A DNA stretch of 64,000 nucleotides from Bacillota bacterium (GTDB lineage Bacteria; Bacillota; Clostridia; Christensenellales; Pumilibacteraceae): contig WRAF01000003.1 in the NCBI GenBank assembly GCA_009780325.1, positions 1 to 64,000 of the forward strand, written 5' to 3'. The notes below the pieces were generated by a model. That model did not search any database. It was not told where the DNA came from and was given only the letters and a program-made list of their open reading frames with translations. How positions within the stretch are numbered: the stretch's first letter is position 1; the number at the start of each line of letters is the position of its first letter. Below, piece after piece: positions 18,329 to 27,468 of the stretch. The translations under genes and the position numbers were made by a program.

Positions 18329-19117
18329 ATGAATAAAATTAAACTAACAATTTGGAATGAATCGAGTAACCATAAAAAATCGGCAGAAATTGTCAAGTCA
18401 ATGTTTCCTAAAGAATATCACGAATTGGTTATAAATATGTTGACTGAAGCCAATAAGATATATCCTAAAGGTATTCACGGGGCAATAGCAGATTTATTTA
18501 AAGATGAAGCAGATATTAAAGTAAAAATATCTCTTTTAGATGATGAAACTCAAGGATTGTCTGACAAAATACTAGATGATACTGATGTTTTGATTTGGTG
18601 GGGACATTTTTTCCATGATTTTGTGCTAGATGAACATGCAGAAAGGGTGGCTGCACACGTGCAAAAAGGCATGGGGATTATTTTCTTGCATTCAGCGCAT
18701 CATTCTAAACCTTTTAAACGTTTATTAGGTACAAGCGGGTCACTTAAGTGGCGTGAAAAAAATGAAAAAGAAAGAGTGTGGGTGGCAAGTCCTCGTCATC
18801 CTATTGCAGAGGGTTTAGGTGAATATTTTGAATTAGAGCAAGAAGAAATGTACGGAGAACCGTTTGGCATACCAAAACCAGACGATACGATTTTCATTAG
18901 TTGGTTTAAAGGCGGCAATGTTTTTAGAAGCGGAGTTACTTTTAATCGTGAATACGGCAAGATTTTTTATTTTCAGCCAGGGCACGAAACAAACAAAAGT
19001 TTTTATGATAAGAATATAAAACAGGTTTTAAATAATGCTGTTAGATGGGCAAAGCCTATTAAGAGAATGGATAAATTAGACAGCTCCTATAGTCAAGAGT
19101 TTGAAAGTTTAGAATAA
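18329..19117 (+). CDS. ThuA-like domain protein
   Basis: DVLIWWGHFFHDFVLDEHAERVAAHVQKGMGIIFLHSAHHSKPF; GKIFYFQPGHETNKSFYDKNIKQVLNNAVRWAKP. Confidence 0.8.
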   Translation: MNKIKLTIWNESSNHKKSAEIVKSMFPKEYHELVINMLTEANKIYPKGIHGAIADLFKDEADIKVKISLLDDETQGLSDKILDDTDVLIWWGHFFHDFVLDEHAERVAAHVQKGMGIIFLHSAHHSKPFKRLLGTSGSLKWREKNEKERVWVASPRHPIAEGLGEYFELEQEEMYGEPFGIPKPDDTIFISWFKGGNVFRSGVTFNREYGKIFYFQPGHETNKSFYDKNIKQVLNNAVRWAKPIKRMDKLDSSYSQEFESLE

Positions 19118-19318
19118 ATCTAATATAAAGCAAATATTTAGATTCAATATTATTAGACTGTCTGCTAGGTGACAAAGAAATTAAAAATTAATTGCTAGAG
19201 ATGTTTTATTATCAAGAAACTATTTATTGCTTTGAAAAAATAATTTAGAAAACACTGTTAAATCATTTGCATTAATATTTTTATGATGTTATAATACTTT
19301 TGAATTAATAGAGTGAAT

Positions 19319-19353
19319 AGAGTGGGAGTGGCAAAAAAGCCTCTCTCATTTTT
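19319..19353 (+). promoter_or_regulatory. Hairpin with U-rich 3' side in the rimP leader (possible attenuator)
   Basis: agagtgggagtggc - aaaaaa - gcctctctcattttt, about 14 bp with one mismatch, 10 nt before rimP ATG. Confidence 0.45.
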
Positions 19354-19362
19354 CATGAGGTA

Positions 19363-19818
19363 ATGACTTTGATAGATAAAATAAAAAATAAAATAGTTAT
19401 TCCATTACAAGAACTTGGCTATGAATTGGTGGATATTGAAGTGACTAAAAAATTTGGGCAAGAGAATTTGACTATCTATATTGATAAACCAGAAGGTATT
19501 CAGTTAGATGATTGTGAAAAGGCACATCACCTTATTGACCCTATTATTGAAGAAATTGATCCGTTTGATGAAACTTATATACTAAATGTTTCTTCTCCTG
19601 GATTAGACAGACACTTTAAAACACAAAGAGATTTTGAAAGAAATTATAATAAAAATATTGAGATTAAGCTGATTTCTCCATTAAAAGGGAAAAAATATAT
19701 AGAAGGCATATTGATTAATAGGGATGATAAGTTTATAGTATTAAAAACAAAACAAGGTGAAACTAAATTAGAAAATACTAAAATTAATTTTGCAAGACCA
19801 CTGGTCAAATTTGAATAG
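19363..19818 (+). CDS. rimP: Ribosome maturation factor RimP
   Basis: LGYELVDIEVTKKFGQENLTIYIDKPEGIQLDDCEKAH; LNVSSPGLDR; before nusA. Confidence 0.95.
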   Translation: MTLIDKIKNKIVIPLQELGYELVDIEVTKKFGQENLTIYIDKPEGIQLDDCEKAHHLIDPIIEEIDPFDETYILNVSSPGLDRHFKTQRDFERNYNKNIEIKLISPLKGKKYIEGILINRDDKFIVLKTKQGETKLENTKINFARPLVKFE

Positions 19819-19833
19819 GAGTTTAAAATAATA

Positions 19834-20991
19834 ATGATTAATAAAGATTTTTTTGCTGCATTAGATGAATTAGAGCAAAATAAAAGAATCAAAAAAGATA
19901 TTTTTATCAAAGCACTTGAAACTGCATTGTCAATAGCATATAAAAAACATGCTGGTGAGGCAAAAGCTGTTGAGGTGAGTTTAAATCCAAACAGCAACAA
20001 AATTAAAGTTATTGCTTATCAAACTGTTGTTGAAGAAGTTGAAGATAAAGACACGCAAATTAGTTTAGAAGATGCTAGACTAAAAAATAAAAAATATAAA
20101 GTAGGAGACTTAGTTTCTGAAGAAATCAATTCAAAAGATTTTGGAAGAATTGCCGCTCAAACAGCAAAACAAGTCATTATGCAAAAATTGCGTGAGGTAG
20201 AAGGTGAGCTTGCCTTTAGTGAGTTATCTCAAAAAGAGGATCAGCTTACTACATGTGTGGTACGCCGCATTGAAGGTCGTAATATTTATGTTGAAATTAA
20301 TAAGCTTGAAGCAACTCTAATGCCGCAAGATCAAGGTCCGTTTGATAGGTTTGCAATTGGTGACAGGATAAAAGTTTATGTTAAAAAGATTAAGCCTGGT
20401 CAAAGAGGTCCGCAAATTATTGTGTCAAGATCGGCTCCTGAATTTGTTAAATGCCTGTTTAATTTAGAAGTGCCTGAAATTGCCGCTGGCATTGTTGAAA
20501 TCAAGCACATTGTTAGAGAAGCAGGATATAGGACAAAAATGGCTGTGCATACAAATGATTCGTCAATAGACCCTGTGGGTGCATGTGTGGGCAATAGAGG
20601 CATGAGGGTTAATGCAATTGTGGCTGAACTAGGCGGGGAAAAAATTGATATTATACCATGGAGTGAAGATAGTTTAGAGTTTATTGCTAGGGCTTTGTCT
20701 CCTGCAAAAGTATTAATGGTTGAAGCGGACGATGATGAGAAGGCAGCAAGGGTTGCAGTTGATGATAGCATGTTGTCGCTTGCGATTGGCAGGGACGGTC
20801 AAAATGCAAGGCTGGCAGCAAGGCTTACAGGTTGGAAAATTGATGTAAAACCTTCATCACATTTTAATTCTAAAGATAATAATAGTGCAGATGAAACTGA
20901 AGATAAGACTGAAATTGCAAATGAATTTGAATTAGATGAATCATTAGATACTATTGATATATCAATAGAAGATATGGGTGATTTGGAGTAA
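19834..20991 (+). CDS. nusA: Transcription termination/antitermination protein NusA
   Basis: S1/KH domains; VGACVGNRGMRVNAIVAELGGEKIDIIPW; LAIGRDGQNARLAARLTGWKIDV. Confidence 0.96.
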   Translation: MINKDFFAALDELEQNKRIKKDIFIKALETALSIAYKKHAGEAKAVEVSLNPNSNKIKVIAYQTVVEEVEDKDTQISLEDARLKNKKYKVGDLVSEEINSKDFGRIAAQTAKQVIMQKLREVEGELAFSELSQKEDQLTTCVVRRIEGRNIYVEINKLEATLMPQDQGPFDRFAIGDRIKVYVKKIKPGQRGPQIIVSRSAPEFVKCLFNLEVPEIAAGIVEIKHIVREAGYRTKMAVHTNDSSIDPVGACVGNRGMRVNAIVAELGGEKIDIIPWSEDSLEFIARALSPAKVLMVEADDDEKAARVAVDDSMLSLAIGRDGQNARLAARLTGWKIDVKPSSHFNSKDNNSADETEDKTEIANEFELDESLDTIDISIEDMGDLE

Positions 20992-20998
20992 ATATTTA

Positions 20999-21244
20999 AT
21001 GATTGAAAGGATGTGCATTTGTTGTAGAGTAAAATCAAATAAGCATATATTAAAGAGAGTTGCTAAAAATAAAAATGGAATTATTCAAGTGGATAAAACG
21101 CATAAATTAGAAGGAAGGGGTGCCTATATTTGTTCTTTAGAATGTTTAAAAAAGTGCATTAAGACAAAACAACTTAATAGAGCATTTAAAATGCAAGTGT
21201 CTGATGAGGTTTATAAGGAGCTTGAGTCAGCGTGGCAAAAATAG
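20999..21244 (+). CDS. rnpM: YlxR/RnpM family RNA-binding protein
   Basis: MCICCRVKSNKHILKRVAKNKNG...GRGAYICSLECLKKCIKTKQLNRAFK. Confidence 0.9.
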   Translation: MIERMCICCRVKSNKHILKRVAKNKNGIIQVDKTHKLEGRGAYICSLECLKKCIKTKQLNRAFKMQVSDEVYKELESAWQK

Positions 21245-21531
21245 AAACACTAATAGGCTTTGCAGTCAAAGCACAAAAAATAATATATGGTGCAGATCGT
21301 ATTTTCAACAATAAAAATGCTAAGCTAATAGTGATTTGCAAATCTTTAGCGGATAATTCTAAGAAAAAAATATTTGATAAAGTACTACCAACTCAAAAGA
21401 TTATTGAGTCAAAAAATTTATTGGAAAATATCGTTTTTAAAACAAATTGTAAAGTAATTGCCATAACTGATATAAATTTCATTAAAGCAATTTTAGAAAA
21501 TTTTAATGAAAATTACACATTATTAAATTAG
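21232..21531 (+). CDS. L7Ae/YlxQ family ribosomal-associated protein
   Basis: Position between rnpM and infB; GFAVKAQKIIYGAD; GTG start overlapping rnpM. Confidence 0.8.
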   Translation: MAKIETLIGFAVKAQKIIYGADRIFNNKNAKLIVICKSLADNSKKKIFDKVLPTQKIIESKNLLENIVFKTNCKVIAITDINFIKAILENFNENYTLLN

Positions 21532-21570
21532 AAAACATAAATTAAAGCAACAACTTTTGGAGGATAAAAC

Positions 21571-24282
21571 TTGTCTAAAGCGCAGCAAGAAACTGCAAAA
21601 AAAGATGGAACAAGCTTAGAGAATATTAAGCTATTAAATTCCATGCTATCAAAAGATGGATCGGTATCAACCGTTCTCACTGAAATTAAAGCACTAAAAC
21701 GCAAAACTGGTGACATATTAGCTGCAAAAAAAGAGATTTTATACTCTAAAAATGCAGAAGTTTTAGTAAAGACAAAAACTGATATCCCACTTCCGTCTAA
21801 TCCGCCCATAGAGAAAAAAGTGGGCAGTATTTTACCCATTATCCCCAAGATTCCTGCTCAACAAAATGTACAGCCGTCAACTGAAAAGAAAACTATTGCT
21901 GCTATAATAGAGCCAAGTCCTAAGACAGCAGAAAAACCTATAGCAGTACCTTCAAAACCTGTAATGCCTAAAGTTGAAGCTAATAATTCAGAGCCTAAAC
22001 CAGAAGAAAAACCTGCACAAAAATATGTCCCAAGCTATATAAGAGGAATAGCTCCTCCGCCAAAACCTCCTATACAACAATCATTGAATAGGGGCAATTT
22101 TCCGTTTCCTAGAAGTGGTGATTCTCGTTCGTCAAGACCTCCTCATGCTCATCAAGGTGCAAGACCGCCATATCAAGGCAAGCCAGGCACACCACAGGGT
22201 GCAAGACCACCCGCAAGACCTCATGCGGCAGGCGGACCAAATCAATGGCAGCGACCTTTTGGAGGGCTTCCAGGAAAACCGCCATCGTCTACAAATCCTT
22301 CACTTAGAGGAATTGCAAAAACTGCTCCGCCGCCTATCGCTCAAAAAACAAGACTGCCTGAAAAGAAAAAAGAATATCGTCCTGATGATAGAAAAACTCC
22401 ACACAACAAACGCACTCTTATTCGCAAAGGCTATATAATTGAAAACACTGAAGAAGGGCGCATGGGCAGCCGTAAGCTGAAAACTAAAAAGAATGCTGAC
22501 CACATTGCACATATTTCTAAGGCAGTAGAAAAAGCTATTATAACAACTGAGAATTTAACTGTCAAAATTTTATCAGAAAAAATCGGAAAAACTGCTCAAG
22601 AGATAATCAAGCAATTGATGCTTTTAGGTATCATGACAACTATAAATTCTGTCGTTGATTTTGAAACGATGGAACTTGTGGCAAACGAATTAGGTATTGA
22701 ATTAGAACTTAAATTAGAACAGACTAAAGAGTCACTTTTAGAAGTTCAGCATGAAGAAGTTGATGATGAAAAAGATTTAATCAAACGTCCTCCTGTTATT
22801 GCAGTTATGGGTCACGTTGACCATGGTAAAACATCATTACTTGATGCTATCAGAAAAACTAATGTAATTTTAGGTGAGGCTGGTGGGATTACACAACATA
22901 TTGGCGCATATTCAGTTATGAGCGGAAATGAAAAAATCACTTTCTTAGATACTCCAGGTCATGAGGCTTTTACTTCACTTAGAGCCAGAGGCGCTAGAGT
23001 GACAGATATTGCTGTTTTAGTTGTGGCAGCAGATGACGGAGTAATGCCGCAAACAATTGAAGCAATTGACCATGCTAAAGCAGCAAATGTCCCTATTCTA
23101 GTAGCTATTAATAAGATGGATAAACCAGGGGCAAACATTGATAAAATTAAGCAAGAGCTATCTGTTCATAATTTGGTGTCTGAAGAATGGGGCGGAGATA
23201 CTATAATGGTTCCTATTTCTGCTAAAAAAGGTGAAGGCATTGATAAGTTATTAGAGATGATACTATTCTTGGCAGAATATAATAATTATAGAGCAAATCC
23301 TAAACGAAACGCTAAGGGGCTCATTATTGAAGCTAAGTTGGATAAAGGTAAGGGACCTATTGCAAATATTATTGTACAAAATGGTACTCTTAAGACAGGC
23401 AATTTTGTAGTCTCAGGTATGACTTTTGGCAGAGTGCGTGCAATGGTGGATGAAAGAGGTAAAAATATTAAAGAAGCACCGCCTTCTACCCCTGTGTCAA
23501 TTTTAGGATTTTCGGATGTGCCTGGGGCAGGTGATGGAATTTTTGTGGTGGATGATGAGAAGATGGCAAAACAGGTAATTGAAGAAAGAATTGTCAAAAT
23601 GAGAAACGAGCAAGCTAATATGGGTAGAAAAGCATCATTAGATGAATTAATGGATAAGGTCAAAGAAGGCTTGCTAAAAGAATTAAATATTATTATTAAA
23701 GCAGATGTGCAAGGGTCAACTGATGCATTGAAATTATCTCTTTCTAGATTATCTAATCCTGAAGTTAAGGTTAGAGTTATTCATGCAGGAGTAGGTGCAA
23801 TCAGCCAATCAGATATTATGCTTGCTGGAGTTTCTAATGCTCTTATTATTGGATTTAATATTAAACCTGATGCTGACTGCAAAAAACTTGCAGAAAAAGA
23901 AGGTATAGAAATTAGGGCTTATAATATTATTTATGAAGCAATTGATGATGTAGAAAGAGCTATTAAAGGCATGATTGCACCTAAATATAAAGAGGTGATT
24001 GAAGGCAGAGCACAAGTTCGCAATGTGTTTAAAATTACAGGTTCAGGTGCGATAGCGGGGTCATATGTCTTAAATGGTAAAATTATAAGAGGACATAAAG
24101 CCAGAATTTATAGAGCAGGTGAATTGGTGCATGAAGGTGTAATAAATGGTTTAAAGCGCTTTAAAGAGGATGTTAAGGAAATATCAAATAACTTTGAATG
24201 CGGTATAAGCGTCAGTGATTATACAGTAATTAAAGTTGATGATGAGATAGAGTGCTATACAATGGAAATTATACCAACATAA
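21571..24282 (+). CDS. infB: Translation initiation factor IF-2
   Basis: [48 protein letters not shown] start with SD ggaggat. Confidence 0.97.
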   Translation: MSKAQQETAKKDGTSLENIKLLNSMLSKDGSVSTVLTEIKALKRKTGDILAAKKEILYSKNAEVLVKTKTDIPLPSNPPIEKKVGSILPIIPKIPAQQNVQPSTEKKTIAAIIEPSPKTAEKPIAVPSKPVMPKVEANNSEPKPEEKPAQKYVPSYIRGIAPPPKPPIQQSLNRGNFPFPRSGDSRSSRPPHAHQGARPPYQGKPGTPQGARPPARPHAAGGPNQWQRPFGGLPGKPPSSTNPSLRGIAKTAPPPIAQKTRLPEKKKEYRPDDRKTPHNKRTLIRKGYIIENTEEGRMGSRKLKTKKNADHIAHISKAVEKAIITTENLTVKILSEKIGKTAQEIIKQLMLLGIMTTINSVVDFETMELVANELGIELELKLEQTKESLLEVQHEEVDDEKDLIKRPPVIAVMGHVDHGKTSLLDAIRKTNVILGEAGGITQHIGAYSVMSGNEKITFLDTPGHEAFTSLRARGARVTDIAVLVVAADDGVMPQTIEAIDHAKAANVPILVAINKMDKPGANIDKIKQELSVHNLVSEEWGGDTIMVPISAKKGEGIDKLLEMILFLAEYNNYRANPKRNAKGLIIEAKLDKGKGPIANIIVQNGTLKTGNFVVSGMTFGRVRAMVDERGKNIKEAPPSTPVSILGFSDVPGAGDGIFVVDDEKMAKQVIEERIVKMRNEQANMGRKASLDELMDKVKEGLLKELNIIIKADVQGSTDALKLSLSRLSNPEVKVRVIHAGVGAISQSDIMLAGVSNALIIGFNIKPDADCKKLAEKEGIEIRAYNIIYEAIDDVERAIKGMIAPKYKEVIEGRAQVRNVFKITGSGAIAGSYVLNGKIIRGHKARIYRAGELVHEGVINGLKRFKEDVKEISNNFECGISVSDYTVIKVDDEIECYTMEIIPT

Positions 24283-24289
24283 AGGAGAA

Positions 24290-24649
24290 TTGAAAATAAT
24301 GAGCATAAGGCTGCAAAGAGTAGGTTCTGAGATGCAAAAAAATATTTCAGAGATTATTAGAACAAAGCTGCAAGATCCTAGAATTGATGGTTTTGTAAGT
24401 ATATTAAGCGTAGAGGTAGCAAAAGATTTAAAAACTGCTAAAGTGACCGTTTCTATTTCTTCTGAAAATGATGATGCAGTTATTGATGCTATCAGATCAA
24501 GTGCTGGTTTTATTAAAAGAGAGCTATCTCAAATAATGCGTGATATGCGCACAACTCCTGATTTAAATTTTATTTTAGATAAGTCACTTAAGTACAGTGA
24601 AAGGATTAATCAAATTTTAGAGGGAATTAAAGCGGATAGTGAAAACTAG
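24290..24649 (+). CDS. rbfA: Ribosome-binding factor A
   Basis: IIRTKLQDPRIDGFVSILSVEVAKDLKTAKVTVS; infB synteny. Confidence 0.95.
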   Translation: MKIMSIRLQRVGSEMQKNISEIIRTKLQDPRIDGFVSILSVEVAKDLKTAKVTVSISSENDDAVIDAIRSSAGFIKRELSQIMRDMRTTPDLNFILDKSLKYSERINQILEGIKADSEN

Positions 24650-25586
24650 TTCTATAAAAGAAATCCTTAATTCTTCAAAAAGTGTACTTATTGTTGGACA
24701 TATCCGTCCCGACGGCGACTGCCTTGGGGCGGGTTTGGCGCTTTATTTTGCATGCAAAAATCTTGGTGTACCATGTGATTTTGTTTGTGATACTGACCCA
24801 TTGCCAAAGCAATATTCTTTTATGAATGGTTTTTCATATGTGAATATGATTACACAAAAAGATTATGATACTGTCATTGCAGTAGACTGCGGTTCATCTG
24901 ATAGATTGGGTAAGTACTTGAATATATTAAAAAAAGCAAAACAAAGCGTTAATATTGATCATCATCCTTCTAATGATAATTTCGCAAAAATCAATATCGT
25001 TGATAAAACTGCTGCTGCAGCGTGTGAGATTGTATCTAAAATGCTTATTGATGATAAACTTGTTGATAAGCAAATAGCAGAAAATTTGCTAGTAGGATTA
25101 TCTACTGATACTGGACATTTTATTCATTCTAATGTGAAAGCAGAAATTTTTGAATTGGTTGCAAAGCTATTATCTTTTGGAGTGGATTATCAAAATGTGA
25201 TAAGCGGCTTATATAAATCATATTCAAAAAATCAAAATCTATTATTAGGCAGAGTAATAAATTCTGCAAGATATTTTGAAAATGACAAGATTGGATTGAT
25301 GATGATTAATCAAGAAGATTTAGATGCATGTGAGTGTGGAATTTTTGATACAGAAGGATTAATTGGATATTTGATGCGATTAGGCAGTATAGAGGTAGCA
25401 GCATGTATTTGTGAATGCGGAAAAGATAAATACAAAGTGGGTTTTAGATCAAAGAGCTTTGATGTTGGTGCTGCAGCGGCAGTTTTTGGCGGCGGAGGAC
25501 ATAAACATGCGGCAGGGTGCATGGTTTTTGGTAAAAAAGAAGATGTAATTGATAAAGTTAAAAAATCATTAATGGATTGTTTTTAA
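24639..25586 (+). CDS. nrnA: DHH/DHHA1 phosphoesterase (NrnA-like oligoribonuclease)
   Basis: GHIRPDGDCLGAGLAL; NIDHHPSNDNF; FGGGGHKHAAGC. Confidence 0.93.
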   Translation: MKTSSIKEILNSSKSVLIVGHIRPDGDCLGAGLALYFACKNLGVPCDFVCDTDPLPKQYSFMNGFSYVNMITQKDYDTVIAVDCGSSDRLGKYLNILKKAKQSVNIDHHPSNDNFAKINIVDKTAAAACEIVSKMLIDDKLVDKQIAENLLVGLSTDTGHFIHSNVKAEIFELVAKLLSFGVDYQNVISGLYKSYSKNQNLLLGRVINSARYFENDKIGLMMINQEDLDACECGIFDTEGLIGYLMRLGSIEVAACICECGKDKYKVGFRSKSFDVGAAAAVFGGGGHKHAAGCMVFGKKEDVIDKVKKSLMDCF

Positions 25587-25588
25587 AA

Positions 25589-26452
25589 ATGGATGGAATA
25601 TTAAACATAAACAAACCAAGCGGGATAACTAGTACTGCTGTAGTATCCAAAGTTAAATGGATTTTGCAAACCAAAACAGTTGGACATATGGGCACATTAG
25701 ATCCTCAAGGCGAGGGTGTGCTGTTAATTGGTGTAGGCAAGGGAACAAAATTATTTGATTATTTATTAAAAAAAGATAAAGTGTATGAAGCTAATTTTGA
25801 ATTTGGATATGAAACTGACACTCTTGATAAGGATGGTAAAGTAGTTAAAACTTGCGAAAAAATTCCATCATTAGATGAATTGAATTTTAATATTAAATCA
25901 TTATTAGGAAAAATTCAACAATTGCCTCCAAATTATAGCGCAAAAAATATTAATGGTGAAAGGGCATATAAACTAGCCAGAGAAGGTAAAGAAGTAATTT
26001 TAAAACCATCAGAGATAGAAATATTTGATATAAAAATTATTCAAATTAACAAGTCTACTTTTAAATTTATTATACATTCTTCATCAGGCACATATATCAG
26101 AAGTATTTGTCGTGATATCGCTTATTTGTGTAATTCTCTTGCCACTATGACTTCTATTATACGATTAAGGTCAGGTAAATATCTAATTGAAAATTCTATT
26201 AATTTAGATGAATTAGTTCAAATAAAGGAAAATGCGATAGAAAGCTTGGATAAAGCTTTATCAAAATTGCATCGCTATGATTTGCGTCCTAATCACAAAA
26301 AACAGCTTGATAATGGTATGACAATGCATATTTCTGCTCTAAATGACACTCCTAAAACTGAAAAATTTCTTATTTATTGCGACAATATTTTATATGGAAT
26401 CGCTATTCAAAAAGATAATTATTTTAAACTAAAAACATATCTTAAATCATGA
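25589..26452 (+). CDS. truB: tRNA pseudouridine(55) synthase
   Basis: GILNINKPSGITS; VGHMGTLDPQGEGVLLIGVG; SSGTYIRSICRDI. Confidence 0.95.
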   Translation: MDGILNINKPSGITSTAVVSKVKWILQTKTVGHMGTLDPQGEGVLLIGVGKGTKLFDYLLKKDKVYEANFEFGYETDTLDKDGKVVKTCEKIPSLDELNFNIKSLLGKIQQLPPNYSAKNINGERAYKLAREGKEVILKPSEIEIFDIKIIQINKSTFKFIIHSSSGTYIRSICRDIAYLCNSLATMTSIIRLRSGKYLIENSINLDELVQIKENAIESLDKALSKLHRYDLRPNHKKQLDNGMTMHISALNDTPKTEKFLIYCDNILYGIAIQKDNYFKLKTYLKS

Positions 26453-27321
26453 AAGAACTTATTTCTATTACAAAACCAATTGCACTTGCCTTAGGATACT
26501 TTGACAGTATACATTTTGCACACAGAAAAATAATTTCATCTGTTGTAGAATTTTCTAGAATCAATAACTATAAAAGTGCAGTCTTGACCTTTTCAAACAA
26601 TCTACCCGATAAATCATCACCTATTTATGCTTTTTCTGATAGAAAAAATTTACTTTCTGAATTAGAAGTTGATTATCTTATTCCTTACCGTTTTGATGAA
26701 AACTTTAAAAGCATGTCACCTTTAGCATTTTTACAAATGCTTTTTTCAACATTTGATATTAAATATATTGCCTGTGGTTTTGATTATAGATTTGGTTTAA
26801 ATGGTGAAGGAGACGGAGAATTCTTAAAAGAATTTGCCAAAAATCGTGGTGCAAGCGTAAAAATCTTTAATCCAATAAAAGTTGATGGACAAATAGTATC
26901 AACTACTTTAATTAAAGAATCATTATTAAAAGGTGATATTAAATTGGCTAATAACTTATTAGTTAATCCATATTTTATTGAAGGAAGAGTGACTAGGGGT
27001 AAAGGGCGAGGAGCAGCACTAGGGTATCCTACTGCAAATATAAAGCCAGCGGATAAATTTTTGCCTTCATTTGGGGTATATAAATCTAGAGTGACAATTG
27101 ACGGAAAAGTTTATCCGTCGCTTACCAGCATTGGTAATAAACCTACTTTTTCTGACAATTTAACTACTGTTGAATCCTTTATTGACGGCAATGTATTTAA
27201 TCTATATTCAAAAACAATAAAGATTGAATTATTATCATATATAAGAGAACTAAAAAAGTTTGATAGTGCGGCTGGATTAAAAGAGCAAATTAAAAAGGAT
27301 ATTTCTAAAAATATCAAATAA
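26449..27321 (+). CDS. ribF: Bifunctional riboflavin kinase/FAD synthetase
   Basis: ALGYFDSIHFAH; CGFDYRFGLNGEGD; GRVTRGKGRGAALGYPTANI. Confidence 0.93.
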   Translation: MKELISITKPIALALGYFDSIHFAHRKIISSVVEFSRINNYKSAVLTFSNNLPDKSSPIYAFSDRKNLLSELEVDYLIPYRFDENFKSMSPLAFLQMLFSTFDIKYIACGFDYRFGLNGEGDGEFLKEFAKNRGASVKIFNPIKVDGQIVSTTLIKESLLKGDIKLANNLLVNPYFIEGRVTRGKGRGAALGYPTANIKPADKFLPSFGVYKSRVTIDGKVYPSLTSIGNKPTFSDNLTTVESFIDGNVFNLYSKTIKIELLSYIRELKKFDSAAGLKEQIKKDISKNIK

Positions 27322-27322
27322 A

Positions 27323-27460
27323 ATGAATTTGAGAAAAATTATTTCCCTTTTCTTTTATTTTTTGGTTTTTGCAATTATTTTTACATTATTTGTGTTGAAT
27401 TTAAAGCTTTTATTCTCGCATAAAAGGCAAAAAACTGTCAGTGAGCTGTTTTTTAAATAA
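27323..27460 (+). CDS. 45-aa single-pass membrane peptide, not in the ORF track
   Basis: MNLRKIISLFLYFLVFAIIFTLFVLNLKLLFSHKRQKTVSELFFK*; ATG directly after the ribF stop; ispH starts 9 nt after its stop. Confidence 0.5.
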   Translation: MNLRKIISLFFYFLVFAIIFTLFVLNLKLLFSHKRQKTVSELFFK

Positions 27461-27468
27461 AAATATTT

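Noticed and set aside
22115-22438. 107-aa + ORF inside infB
   Set aside because: Out-of-frame reading of the P/R/G-rich IF-2 N-terminal linker.
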